A stretch of 64,000 nt of DNA from Primula veris. Lineage: Eukaryota; Streptophyta; Magnoliopsida; Ericales; Primulaceae. Shown piece by piece: positions 10,531 to 22,194 of this stretch. The notes beneath the pieces are model-generated. The model was not told the DNA's origin, ran no database searches, and saw only the letters and a program-made list of their open reading frames with translations. The translations under genes were made by a program, and so were the position numbers. The stretch is taken from positions 24,684,711-24,748,710 of the forward strand of contig OY821741.1 of assembly GCA_963682055.1 (NCBI GenBank), read 5' to 3'. Position 1 is the first letter of the stretch. Each line of letters starts with the position of its first letter.

Positions 10531-10672
10531 CCTTCCCCCTTCTTTTTTATTTTTTTCTTCTGCTGCGTCTCCTCTTCCTCATCCTTTTCTTTCTATACTC
10601 TTTCAGTCTCTCTTCTCTCTATCCTCCATTTTCTTCTTACTATCTTTTCCTAGGTCCTTCTTTTTCTTCTTT

Positions 10673-11620
10673 TTATTTACTCAACCACTTGAGTTTTACT
10701 CAAATGATTAGGTTTAAAGGCTGTCGTATACGTATTTACTGTGTTCCAAAATTGTCTTACATTTGGTTATATGTTCTTCTATTTATTATTTTTGCTTTTC
10801 TTTAGGTTAATATCGTTGCTTGTTTTAGTGAACCCCAGTTGAATATATTTAAACAAGCATCTGTCGTGTCAGATTTAACTTTCAGTTATACACTTACACT
10901 AGTTTCTTAATTGTTTTGGTTACATAGTTAAAAAAATATTCAAGAGAACAAATGATTTTATTATGTCTGAAGATTAGGTTTTAATTATCGGAATAGGAAA
11001 ACTTGTTTCTTTCCGTTTGTTTTACTGAAACTAAATGATACATCTTTTTAGATGAAATCGGTTTTTAGTAACGTTTTCCAAATCTTGGCAAAATGGAAGA
11101 AAATCTCCCTGGATAATCCAGAAAACATTTTCCAGATAGAGAGCTATCTAGGAGGAAAAAATCAGCAAGAAATAATTCAGAAAACATTTCCCAGATAGAG
11201 AGCTCTCGTTTTGGTTTGAAACAGAGCTCGTTCCGGGACTGAGACGAGGTCGAAGTTAGGAAAAAACGGAGCTTGTTTTGGTATGAAACCTAGCTTGTTT
11301 CGGGACCGAGACAGGTCCTTTTTGGGGGCACTGCAAGTGCTCGAGGGTTTGCCCAAGACTGTTTAATACTTGGCTATTTGTTTAACCGCCTTGTGGGGGA
11401 ATTAGGAATTTTAGAGTATTTAAGAAAAAAGACGATTTATTTAATTTGGCTATTTTTCTTGTTGTTGTTTAGACCCGGAAAGTCAATAATTACGACATAG
11501 CGTAAGTGCATTCCAAGTGCTCGATGGTTTCCCCAAAATGGTTAATTTTTAGGCGGAGGCGGGATGATTTTTAGTTGTACATGTTTATATCATTTTGTTT
11601 AATGACTATATACATCTGTA
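10673..11620. other. Unassigned stretch shared by both units, no gene seen
   Basis: The first 14 bp (10673-10686) match the end of the decayed copia element in copy 2 (56508-56521). They look like a stub of it left after a deletion. The rest holds internal direct repeats, for example two copies of an AGATAGAGAGCT motif near 11130 and 11195, and paired CAAGTGCTCGA sites. No domain or RNA was recognised. Confidence 0.5.
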
Positions 11621-11629
11621 AGATCAAAA

Positions 11630-11683
11630 TGGTAAGAGCGCTTGCACCAATACTGAACTTCAAGAGTTTGGTGGTTCGAATCC
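11630..11683 (+). promoter_or_regulatory. tRNA-like Pol III promoter (A and B boxes), possible SINE head
   Basis: The A box TGGTAAGAGCG (11630-11640) and B box GGTTCGAATCC (11673-11683) are 32 bp apart, the spacing of a tRNA gene. They are followed by a short A run. No complete cloverleaf is evident, so this is more likely a tRNA-derived SINE head or tRNA relic than a working tRNA gene. The B box is a perfect match to the usual sequence. Confidence 0.45.
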
Positions 11684-11719
11684 ATCCGTTATTTTAAAAA
11701 AAAAAAATTGAAGTAAAGT

Positions 11720-12369
11720 TTATGCACTTTGTAGTGATCTATACGCTGTTTAACAATTTTGACTGAACTAGATGCACTTTTTTACTTAACTGTATGCACT
11801 TTAGATTGGCCTATATGCCCTTTATGTTGAATCAGATGCACTTTTGACTAAATTATATGTACTTTCTATTGAAATAGATGCACTTTTGACTAAAATATAT
11901 GCAATTTGTGTTGAACTAGATGCATTTTTGACTGAACTGTATGCACTTTCGATTGATATATATGCACTTTGTGTTGAACTATGTACTTTTTACAGAACTC
12001 TATGCACTTTTGATAGAACTATATGCACTTTGTGTTGAACTAGATACTCTTTTGACCGAACTATATGCACTTTCGATTGAACTAAATGTACTTAGTGTTG
12101 AACTAGATGCACTTTAAACTGATCTGTATGCACTTTTGATTGAACTATATGAAATTTATGTCGAACTATATTCGCTTTTGTCTGAATTGTATGCACTTTC
12201 GATTGAACTATATACACTTTTATACTAAACTGCATGTTCTTTATATCAAACTATATGCAATTTTGACTAAACTATATGTACTTTTATTGAACTATATACA
12301 ATTTATGGTGAACTATATGTAATTTTGACTTAACCATATGCACTTTTATTAAACTATATGCACTTTTTG
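11720..12369. repeat. 21-bp minisatellite block B, copy 1
   Basis: About 30 degenerate units of ATGCACTTTTGACTGAACTAT type run on the same theme as block A (5431-6066). Plus-strand frames of 60-64 codons inside it arise from the 21-bp period and are not called as genes. A tRNA-like promoter starts 90 bp before it. Confidence 0.85.
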
Positions 12370-12770
12370 ATGAAAAAACTCCTTTTTGGTGAAAAAGCCA
12401 CTTTTTAGTGAAAAAACTGGTTGTTGACGAAAAATAGCTTTTTCGGTGTAAAAAGTCATCTATTGAAAAAAAAACTATTTGTTTTAATAATTTTTTGTGA
12501 TTTTTTTAATTTTTCTTTGATTTTTACATTTTTTTTTGTGATTTTGTGATTTTTTTTTAATATTATTTTTGGTGATTTTTTTTAGAAAAATACATTTTTT
12601 GTGAATTTTGTGATATTTTATAATTTTTTGTGATTGTTTTTAGAAAAATACATTTTTCTTATTTTTTTTTTAATAAAAAATAAAGTTTTTTTGTGATTGT
12701 GATTTTTATAATTTTTGTGTTTTTTTTCAATTTTATAGAATTTTATTCTAATTCAAAACTAGATTTTTGA
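12370..12770. repeat. T-rich low-complexity tract after block B
   Basis: GGTGAAAAA motifs are followed by T runs with GTGATTTTT. It parallels 6066-6480 closely in order and wording, which supports common descent of the two minisatellite loci. Confidence 0.8.
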
Positions 12771-12878
12771 AAGAGACAGTATGTATATTATGTTTTGGGT
12801 TGTATACTGACGTTTTGATAATTAAAGTGAATAATTAAAAAGTGATAACTAGAGACAATGTGAACTTATAGATGTAAC

Positions 12879-13731
12879 TAGGGGTGGGTTAGGGTCGGGA
12901 CCCGACCCGACCCGTAAATGCTCAACTCGTATCCCGACCCGATTACTTTTGGAAGTGAAAAAAAAATCCCGATTCCGACCCGACAGAAGTCGGGACCCGA
13001 ATTTTCGGGATCCCGTAGGGTCGGGATAGGTTTATTCCGAATCTCCCGACATATTTTTTTATTTTACGACGTCGTCAATTTTTATTAACAATTTTTATTT
13101 GAGAAGTCTAAACATGTTATTAACACGAAACATAATTCTAGTTTAAAAATAAAATTCCTAATAAATGAAAAAAGAAATTAACATGTAATAGAAAAAATAG
13201 TGTGAAACTATAAATAATGGAGTAATAAAAAAATTGATACGTACGTTTTTTATCAGATTCTTTTAGTATTTAGTTTTATTCACACAAGCAACAATTATCA
13301 TTATAATTTTTATAATCGGAAAATAATAATTATTTATCTTTCTTGAAAATAACAATATAAATTTTTAATTTAAATATATTCTTTATTTTAATAGTTTCAT
13401 ATATTCAATATTATAACTAATATATAAAACAAAAAGAATTGTAACTTATAGGGTAGAGTGGTTACATTGTATGCTAGATGTACAATGTTTGATTCTCAGC
13501 ACTTACATTTAATATAAATTAATTTATATTTTTACATAAAATATAAATTAATTAAAAAATCGGGTCGGGTCAGGACACCCGACGAAATCAAAATTGTCAC
13601 CCGATCCCGATCCCGAAGTTTATCGGGTCGGGACAAAACCCGACATTTTCAGGTCGGGACTATTGTAGGGTCGGGAAATTTCGCGTCGGGTGCGGGTCGA
13701 GACACGGGTTGAGATTTTTCCCCCAGCCCTA
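12879..13731. mobile_element. hAT-type non-autonomous element with exact 8-bp target duplication
   Basis: The element starts TAGGGGTGGGTTAGGG and ends CCCCCAGCCCTA, and is flanked by GATGTAAC at 12871-12878 and 13732-13739. Both subterminal regions are packed with CCCGACCC/GGGTCGG repeats around an AT-rich core. The 8-bp duplication and TAGGG termini fit hAT. No transposase is encoded. It is present in both units, so it predates the duplication. Confidence 0.85.
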
Positions 13732-13739
13732 GATGTAAC

Positions 13740-14222
13740 TATGATAAATATAAATTGCTATGGGTTATTTATAGAGAATTCCTTCGTTACCTTTTTTTTA
13801 ATAATTTTTAATAACATATCTGAGTAACGTATAACATGATATTATAAAGTATATCCACGCATTTGTATACCATATACATCTGAATCTGATCATCCCCAAA
13901 GTTACTCCAAAGATTGAAAAAATATATATCTTATCTTACTCCGATGACATCTCCATCAGTACAACCTGGCCAAATCAACCCCTAATCGATTAATTTCAAC
14001 AAGTGATTTGATCAAGCTTGTATATGATTGCATCGAGATAAAAACTTTATGAAAATATCTTGAACCTCACTTCGTATATTCCTGATAACATAACAAGCCG
14101 CGCAATAATTCATCTTTATCCCCTTTACTAAATAGTAAAAACAAACTATGACAAACGCCTTATAAACGTGTATACTGTTTTCCAGTTAAGGGAGTCACGT
14201 CAGAATTGTAGATCCGTATGAT
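13740..14222. other. 3' flank of the SpoU gene, no other gene seen
   Basis: AT-rich sequence between the hAT element and the SpoU stop codon. It probably includes the 3' UTR. A minus-strand polyadenylation site was not resolved. Confidence 0.5.
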
Positions 14223-17200
14223 TCAATGTTTCATAAAAAAACTTGTTCTGTGAGACTGTAACATGTACAAGAAAATCCCACCTGCAACTGAAACATTTAG
14301 GGACTCAAATTCTCCAGCCATGTGTATACTTACAAGCTCACATAATTGCCTAGTTTTCTCCGAAAGTCCACCTCCTTCGCTTCCCAAAACTAAACACAAT
14401 GGTCTGTCCGCTAAAGAATCTACAAGTTTTTGAGAAAGGGGTATGACTAGCTTAGATTGCTCATTGCGATCTGGATGACCAGCCAAAATTTTGAAATGGA
14501 ATATTTCTATTAGAGATTGTAGATGAGCCCAAGTACCGGAAACAATTGGAATTTGAAAAGAGGCTCCTCTGCTAGCTCGAAGGGCTTTCTCGTTGAATGG
14601 GTCACAACAACCAGGAAGAAGGAATATGCCACCCTGTTAGTAATTGATGCAAAAATGATAATTTATTACTTTATGGATACTTAAATAAGAAAGAGAAAAA
14701 AAAAATCCATGTTGTATACAACTTGATTGTGGATATGGATTTTACGGTATCATTTTACTTGTTGGTACCCAGTGTAAAAACGTTGCCTAAATAATCAATC
14801 AAAATTTTGATTTAAGTTTCATTCTTCCATTTAAACTATACTCCAGTTTAATTCGATAAAGTTGCGTCAGCTCAGTACATGGAGTAGTTATAAGATTGAG
14901 AAACAAAGTTATGCACTACATAAATAAATTTGATTAAATTAACTTTTGTAGCCATTTTCTCAACCAGAGGACATTTTCTCGCCATGTTGATTTAGACAGC
15001 TGAAAACTCTCTTTTCATGACACAGTAGACCCAGTGTTCAGAAAATAGCCTAACCGCAATCTACAGTAGGTCTGGGGACAAATAACTAAAATCTTAGTTA
15101 TAGGGCGTAATCCTATTTGCTGTAGCAAAGCAATACAATTGTTTAATTGTCATCAAGATACAGTACCCTTTTCTGCTGTTTTTTTTAATAATGTTATTTT
15201 TCCTGATTACTTAAGTAGCAACTCTATGGAAATGTAAACTGTAAAGAGAGTGTAGTTAGGAAGGTGCATCACGGGAGCTACCTCTTTTTAGTGCAGAAGG
15301 AGCATAACCATACATTAAATTTGATTCCAAAATGATCTACTACTAATTTCACCAGCATCATATGAAAGTTTACTCACGATCACGAAGAAAGACAAATAAT
15401 AAAAATATGAAAATAGAGAATCAAATGAAGTGTTTGCAATGGGGCGTCTTACCCATCCAAAAGCCATAGCTGATCTAAGCAAGGTTCCAAGATTACCTGG
15501 ATCCTGCCATTGAACGACTTAATAGTTAGTTGTAATCAAAATTCAAAACAGTATCTTCAAGAAGGAAACAGATCCAACCTAGAAAGCTTAACCCAAAGTT
15601 ATTTAGAGTCTCATCTCTTTTTATGCAAGTACTTGACGACTTAGTTCCCGGACATTAGTAGCGGATTTACGATTCCAGCACTTTTTAAATCATATAACCC
15701 GATGGGAAAGTAGTGGGTCTTCAAAAAGTGGCAACTAAAATGTCGAATCTATTCAAAACCTAGTTCATCTGCATTTGATTTCGTAAAAACAAAAAGAGAT
15801 TCTAGAGACTAGTGCAGTACTTAGCACAAACGGTTCTCCTTTATTATCAATCCATTTTCCATGAACCCGCTTAACCATTATACCTATACTTACTCCATTT
15901 AATTTTGCGTGACAATCTAGCACCTGTTTCTGAATTAGTTGTGCAAAATCATAACTGGTGTGTTTGGCTAGGGGTTACCAAGAATCTTAAGCCTCAATAC
16001 TGTCAAACAGTATAATGGCAGGCCTGAGATGGAGTATAGCTTAGTCATTATCTAGAAGAAACCAACAATGCAGCTCATATAACAGGTGTACTTAACTTTA
16101 GGAGAATGAAATTTTACCTGAATCCCATCAAGGACTAAAATCCGTTTTAGAGAGGGAAACAATTTGCACCAGTCCTCTTCTTGCAAGCTACCGTCCAGAT
16201 TAGAGAATGTTGAAGGAATCTTCATCAAAGCAATTGCATCTAAAGAATCAGGTGATTCTAATCCAGATAGCTTCTTCATGACCGCTGAGCTAACACGGAG
16301 AGTAGTAAGGGGAAGAGCATTTAAACCATGAGGAACCTCAGCTTTATCGAGTACAATTAAGCAATTAACCGTAGTGGCTGAGTCCTGATTTAATTCACAA
16401 TAACTATATACTTCCCTGTGAAAATTCACATGTTATTTGTTAGTATTGCATGTTCACCTACACCACGAGCAACGATTCCTTTCACTTTCATTACCATTAG
16501 AAAATCATGTGATTTTTGTTTCTTAGTTCTTTAGTGCAGAAAAACAAGCAACATGAGTAACTAAGTCCATGAGCAAGGATATATATCATCAAGCCATATT
16601 ACCAACATATGAAAACAAAAACTTAATGAGAGGAAGAGCAGCATTTTGTTGGTCAGATTTTGTGGCGGTACTAAATTAGAAATGACAAGAAAGGATTTAA
16701 GTTTGTGAAACTTGGACCACAACAGGTAGAACAAATGTCAATTACTAGTATACCAAGAAAAAATAAATTCAAACGCTATAGGTGATGGATCAACACCCTT
16801 GTTTTTTCTTTGACTCGCCGCTTTGTGTAGGTAAAACACAAACTCAATAAACAAGAGTTGTGGCCTCACATACATTACTGGTCAGATAAATGTGAAATTT
16901 CGTATCAAATAAATCTGAAGCATAATATGAGAGAATAATCGACAACTAAAGCCATATACTTTCCACTAAAAGGAATGATTTAATACTTCCAGTAACCGAA
17001 TTAGGATTGTAGCATATAGAATCCAGTTATATAAAGATGGCCCTATGTTTTGATTATAAAAACTTACATCCTATTGTTGGTAGTTTATGGCTTTGGTAGG
17101 ATCCTGTAATCCGATTGCAAAAGCTAATGGGACTATAATGGGACCAGAACGCATAATGGGACTATCTTCAACCAAGAAAAGCTAAATATCCATCACAATT

Positions 17201-18626
17201 GCACCAGAACGTATTTCTAACATTTACTTTACAAAAAACTAAACAAAAATTCAAGAACCAAATATAGATTTGGCCCGCATTCCTTGAGAATGAATAACTT
17301 ATGATTTTTAACTTCATCCAATGCTAGGCCATTAATCCAAAATCTGAAGTGGTAATGGTATCTAAAATCGAAAATATTTAATTGTCAAAAGCTGTTTCAT
17401 TCCTTATGTGGGCTTCTTGGTGCATATTATAAGCAACTAGGTCGAGTTACTCCAGACTAAATAAAATTTGAAGTTGAGGAGCTTTATCCTTCAAGTTTTT
17501 CTGCCTAGAAATGCAAAAAACTCAGCTCTTACTCTCTCACCTAGATAAATTGCACCTTATGAGGAACTTAAAGATTTGCCAAGTTTAAGGCGGAGACCAT
17601 AGGCTTGTTTTGGTGAAATTTTTGTTTATTTGGTTAGTTGCTTATAAGTTTCGATGTCCTTGGGAAATTAAGGTTAAAAGTTGAAATATCTTTTTGTTTT
17701 CGACAGTGAATAGCCACAAAAAGGTTTAAGCTTATTGAACCCCTACTTTTTTCTCTGCCTCAAGTAAGCTACCGTGTACTTTTTTTTAAAGTACTAACCA
17801 CCTTACATTTTGATATGCACTGATAAAATTAGCTAACCTCCATACCCATTTTAGTACTCTATCAAGTACATACCACGAACTAATACTTCTGGTTACATAC
17901 GTGATACTTATCTGTTTAGGAAAAATAAGGACTAATTAGGATATGTTATGTATATTTTTTTTATAGTCAGTGTGTCAATATACATCAATGGGATATAAGG
18001 GGCCTGTATGAGAATTATTAAGAACGTTTCTTGTTCATTTGTCCACAGTTCTTTTTATTACTACAGGCTAACTATTCGCCGTATCCGTATCATTTAGAAT
18101 TTCAATTATTTGCATATTCCGTACCCATATAGCTTTGTAGATTAGTAGCCTCACATTTTGTGTAATGACAACTTATATGGCTTTAATATCTAGGGTAGTG
18201 ATGGAACAGCATGGGGTCCGACGAGCCCCTTTATTCTTATTTAATTGGCTCAAGGCTTATTGTCTTTCCTTTTTTATTATTATTAGACTAATTCTACTTT
18301 TACGTTTAGTTTGTCGTATTCGCAATTAGGGTTTCTGGGTCTTTCTTCATTGCGAAAGTGGCCACTTTCTCATTAGTTTATGAATGAATAAATAATAGCG
18401 CTTTGAGCGTCCATTACCACTCTTTGGTAAATTTTATTCTTAAGTTAGTAGATATTAAGTTTGGTAATTGGGTTTAACCTAGATGGTGGCTTGAATCCAT
18501 CATGTAGGTTTTCTATTAGCAGCAACAAGGGAAGTAAGTAGGTAGGCTCGTATAGGAAATGAAAAATATAATATAGAATATCAGCCTCTGCCATTTCCAA
18601 TTCATGGTTCCACTGACAACAACCTA

Positions 18627-18674
<48 letters not shown>

Positions 18675-19578
18675 TGATGATGATGATGATGATAATAAAA
18701 ATATAACGTATTAAAAAGAAGAGAAACTAGTACTGTGAACAACCTAGGTGGCGGCCTTAATCCATCAGGTATGTTTTCAATTAACAACAACAACACTAAT
18801 AGTAATATATTAAATTGGATTGATTTTAACCATGGGTTTATAATAATTAAGCATATGTAATAAATGATCATTTTTCCAAGATAACTAAGTTGGGTAAGGT
18901 TGTACCGTGAACGACCTTGGGGTGGTGGCCATATTTTTAACTAACAACAACAACAACAATAATAATAATAATAGTAATACATGAAATTGAAGAGAGAAAG
19001 AATAGGGAAAAAGAAGAAAGACCTAATAGGGGTGGAGCCAAGAACAAATCTTTGAGCCTCCTCCATTGAGGTGAATTTCTTTTAAAGTTGGTAGATAACT
19101 AACTAAGTTGGGTAATTGGGTTGTACCCACAAGAAACTAACTAGGTGGAGACAGTCGGGGCTCATTCTAATGAAAACAAATTATTCAACTCAAAAAATTA
19201 TATAGAATATCGGCCCCTTCTACAGTGGAGACAAGTTGTAGAGTGAACAACCTAGGTGGTGGCCTTAATCCATCAGTTAAGTTAGGTATTCAACTAATAA
19301 TAATAATAATAATAATAGAATAAAAGAAGGTAAGTAAACCTAATAGGGGTGGAGCCAATGAGTAAAGCAGAAGAATGAAAGTGACGATATGATGAGCTCA
19401 GCCTCAGCTTCACACAATGTTTCACAAATCTATTATCAGTGCTGCTTATCACTCTTACTTTCTCCTCTTTTTTAACACCTTCTTTTCTTCTTTCATTATT
19501 ATTATTATTTGATATCTTTTTCTGTTTTATTATTATTATTGGCGCAACAAACTCACTACTTATTATCATATTTACCAT
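14223..19578 (-). CDS. SpoU-family tRNA/rRNA 2'-O-methyltransferase, complete copy (4 exons)
   Basis: The product is a predicted SAM-dependent RNA ribose methyltransferase of the SPOUT (TrmH/SpoU) superfamily. Exons on the minus strand are 19340-19578, 16118-16415, 15453-15503 and 14223-14633. All introns are GT-AG and phases match, giving 999 nt and 332 aa. The N-terminal substrate-binding-like part (about residues 45-80, with KHCVKLR and SALLIGSTPIR) is split from the rest by a 2.9-kb intron. Exon 2 covers residues 81-179. SPOUT motif 1 (DPGNLGTLLRSA) starts at residue 180 and fills the 51-nt exon 3. Motif 2 (LVLGSEGGGLS, about 277-287) and motif 3 (ESLNVSVAGG, about 306-315) are in exon 4, so the trefoil-knot SAM site looks complete. 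The start chosen is the first ATG of the open frame; the next Met is three codons on. The N-terminus has a run of Ile and then Asn from ATT/AAT repeats, and organelle targeting is not clear. Splice sites are read by eye. Confidence 0.88.
16416..19339 (-). other. SpoU intron 1 of the complete gene
   Basis: This 2.9-kb intron runs from the donor AG|GTTTAC after exon 1 to the acceptor TTTTCACAG|GG before exon 2. It contains the AAT/GAT microsatellite (18628-18692) and repeats of a short theme (TTGTA then GTGAACAACCTAGGTGG) near 18735, 18900 and 19245. No nested gene was found. Confidence 0.7.
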
Positions 19579-19759
19579 TCCCTTTCTCTTTCCTCCCCTC
19601 TTTCTTGTTTTTTAAAATGATTACTTTTACAAACACCTCTCTTTCACTCTCCTCCTCTTCTTTTCTCTCTTTCTCCGCCCCCTCCCTCTTAACATTTACC
19701 AAAACACAATTTATATCTAAGTTTTTTTTTACCTTTAATTTTTAATTAAATTAGCCGTG

Positions 19760-20494
19760 TCAAAATAGATCCACACTCAAAAATCCATCTTAACTTTTTT
19801 CGAAACCAAAAAATCGATAACCGCTATAAACCGAATGAAGTTTTGGCTAGATCGAGACCGATGGTTACGGTTTGGTTTGGGTTTCGAAACTATAACCGTC
19901 AACCTGACCCAAAAACCGAATCGTTAAATCCGAACAATATCCGAAAAGTAATCAATGTTTATATATAACATACGTAAATATATGTTATATAATATTTATA
20001 TATTTATATTAGCTAAAAAATACACACACACAAATATTGTATAATGTATAATGTGTAAATTTTAAATGAAATTTATAAGTTACAATGTTCTAAAATTTGT
20101 TCAACATTAATAATACATTCTAATTTTCTTTTAATTCAGAAATTTTATTAACATATTTCTTATATAATAAGTTTTTAGCAAAAATTTACAACAAAAGAAA
20201 ATTAGTATAAAAACAAAACAAATAAAAATCAATTACAATTACAATTTTGAAGTAAAAAAATTTACTTACACAAAAAAAAATCTAAAAGTTGGTTAAAATC
20301 AAAATATCCGAAAACCGAAAACCGTTTGACCGATCGCATATTTAGGTACCGGGCGATTATTCTGCATAGTTTTATTCTTAAAAAACCCAATCGAACACGA
20401 CTGTAGATTTTCTAAGACCCGAAGATAACCGAAACCGAACCAAACGAAACTGAAAGTTTTTGTTTTGGGTGGGTAGGTGGTCAAAATTACCAGT
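19760..20494. mobile_element. Possible degenerate hAT-like element, copy 2
   Basis: The counterpart of 2985-3719, with a few substitutions and the same uncertain ends. It carries clustered CCGAAAACC motifs. Confidence 0.4.
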
Positions 20495-20608
20495 CCTAGG
20501 TTTAAGTTAGTTATTCTTGGTTCATTAATTAATAGGTGTTTGATTTTTATTGGATGACAAACCCTTGCTTTTAGTAGATCGGATTTACGGGTAAAATGAA
20601 AATAACCC

Positions 20609-20967
20609 GGGATTTAAACACTTTATACCTCCTTTGCAATACATTTTACATTTTTTTCAATTAAATACCTTGTACTAGTAAAAGTTCAATTTAGTACTCG
20701 TAACTATCAAAATCATTTAATTTAATTCTTTTTTGTCACTTTATCAATAAAAAGTGATGTGGCAATGACGTCATTACTGCCACGTGAGTAAAATTTGAAC
20801 ATTTTAATACCTTTTACAATACTTTTTTTTTTTCAATTTAGTACCTCAAAATATCAAAATTAGTTAAGTAGTTGACGGATGGGGTAATAAATTGAGTGAT
20901 TTTGATAGTCGAAGGTACTAAATTGAGAAAAATATATTGTACAAGGTATTAAACTGTATAAATCCCC
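20609..20967. mobile_element. Mutator-like MITE, copy 2
   Basis: The counterpart of 3834-4191, again flanked by AAATAACCC (20600-20608 and 20968-20976). The TGACGTCA/CACGTG cluster is kept. Here the complete SpoU gene starts about 1.0 kb away at 19578, reading away from the MITE. Confidence 0.75.
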
Positions 20968-21331
20968 AAATAACCCCGATGAACTAATATTTCTTGCAAT
21001 TAAGCCCATAAACTATCAGATTTCTACAACTAACACTTAAGTTTCATCTTTAAAATGACATAAGTTTTTATTATGTTGTTCGTTTTACAAAAATATTTGT
21101 TCCATATATATATACTTTGTCAATTCACACGAGTTAAGATAAAAATTAGGTATAATGCCTCATAAGTACCACTTTTCAACTTATATTCCCACTAACTATT
21201 TAAGATAATTTACATTCCTCTTAGGTGTCACTTTCTTTTACTATATATATTTAATTATTTTTATTTTTTTTTCATTCGAGTTCTTCTCCTGCATTAAAAT
21301 ATCTTTCTCTCTCCCTCTCTCCATCTCTATA

Positions 21332-21366
<35 letters not shown>

Positions 21367-21370
21367 CTCC

Positions 21371-21664
21371 ATGTTGCCATCAGCGGAGATGATCTCTTCT
21401 CCGACGATCTTCCTTCTTCTCCGACGACCTTGCTGCTTCTCCGACGACAAATTCGACAGCTGGCAGAGGAGGGCTCGTGGCGGAGATATGTTGCAAGGGG
21501 ATTGGAGGCAATGGTACTCGAGACAGTGTTGGCGTTATAGGGAAGTGATGACGTGGAGGACGATGATGACGTGTATGGGTCTAGGGTTTCGGTTTGGAAA
21601 GAGATTCGACAAATCTGAAATTCTCCAACAGATGTTTAATATTTTGTTGTCTACTGTATATTAA
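21371..21664 (+). CDS. Unknown 97-aa ORF, doubtful gene
   Basis: The ORF starts MLPSAEMISSPTIFLLLRRP and shows no domain I recognise. It is rich in Arg, Trp and Met. It follows a CT/AT microsatellite that could be a leader. Copy 1 has a TAG stop in the same frame, so the frame is not conserved even between near-identical duplicates. This argues against a protein function or for decay in copy 1. Confidence 0.2.
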   Translation: MLPSAEMISSPTIFLLLRRPCCFSDDKFDSWQRRARGGDMLQGDWRQWYSRQCWRYREVMTWRTMMTCMGLGFRFGKRFDKSEILQQMFNILLSTVY

Positions 21665-22194
21665 TTGCTGGACAAATGGTAGTGTGTACTGTGTATCTGT
21701 TGGCTGGTTTGGTTGTAGCTTTTAAGCTCAATCCTTTTTGCTTGTTTGCTACGAGTTGTCTTAAATTCGGTGGGGGGACCCGTAGAAAGGGGGACGACCC
21801 ACTATTTTGTTGTTGGGTCAGTATTTTTATTTTTAGTTGGCTTGAAAGTGAGTATTTTATTCAAGACTAAAATATTAGCTCGAAGATTTTTGTTGAAACT
21901 CTCCACTTTTTTCCTAGTCTCGAATTGGCCTGTTTTTTTGCCTAAAAACTGCAGCCAAACAAGTTTTTGAAGTTTTTTTTTATTTTCTAGAAGACGTATA
22001 ATTTCAATAGTTTTCTCAGTATGTGGTTTATTTATTTACGGTGTTTCTTCTTTTTGCTGGGTGAATTTAAAAGGTTTGTTATATAGTGAAACTGAACAAA
22101 TAACCAAAAAAGTGCACATGTTATTTTTAAGAAGAAACACCCCTTTTATCATGAGATTGCTATATTTCTCTATCATATCTAGCACATCCAACAT

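Larger units (their letters stand above)
8395..10672 (-). mobile_element. 3' internal region of the Tat-like gypsy element, carrying three antisense ORFs
   Basis: This sequence lies between the polypurine tract next to the 3' LTR and an abrupt break at about 10673. Past that break, copies 1 and 2 match again. Sense coding (minus strand) is not seen. Instead the plus strand holds three small ORFs with their own promoter-like signals. Tat-lineage elements such as Grande are known to carry extra ORFs, sometimes antisense, between pol and the 3' LTR; assigning this sequence to that class is inference. The element's gag-pol and 5' LTR are missing here. Confidence 0.65.
1..16769. repeat. Large tandem segment, copy 1
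   Basis: The bases from position 1 reappear almost unchanged from 16770 and again from 62662. Over the first 1.7 kb I counted only about half a dozen substitutions between copies 1 and 2 by eye. The segment contains SpoU exon 1, a MULE-like MITE, two 21-bp minisatellite blocks, a truncated Tat-like gypsy 3' end, a hAT-like MITE and SpoU exons 2-4. The window start is arbitrary, so the true duplication breakpoint is not defined here. Confidence 0.95.

Noticed and set aside
13448..13505. Second tRNA-like stretch inside the hAT element (GAGTGGTTA then TTTGATTCTC)
   Set aside because: The B box is too degenerate and no cloverleaf can be drawn; may be an old SINE trace.
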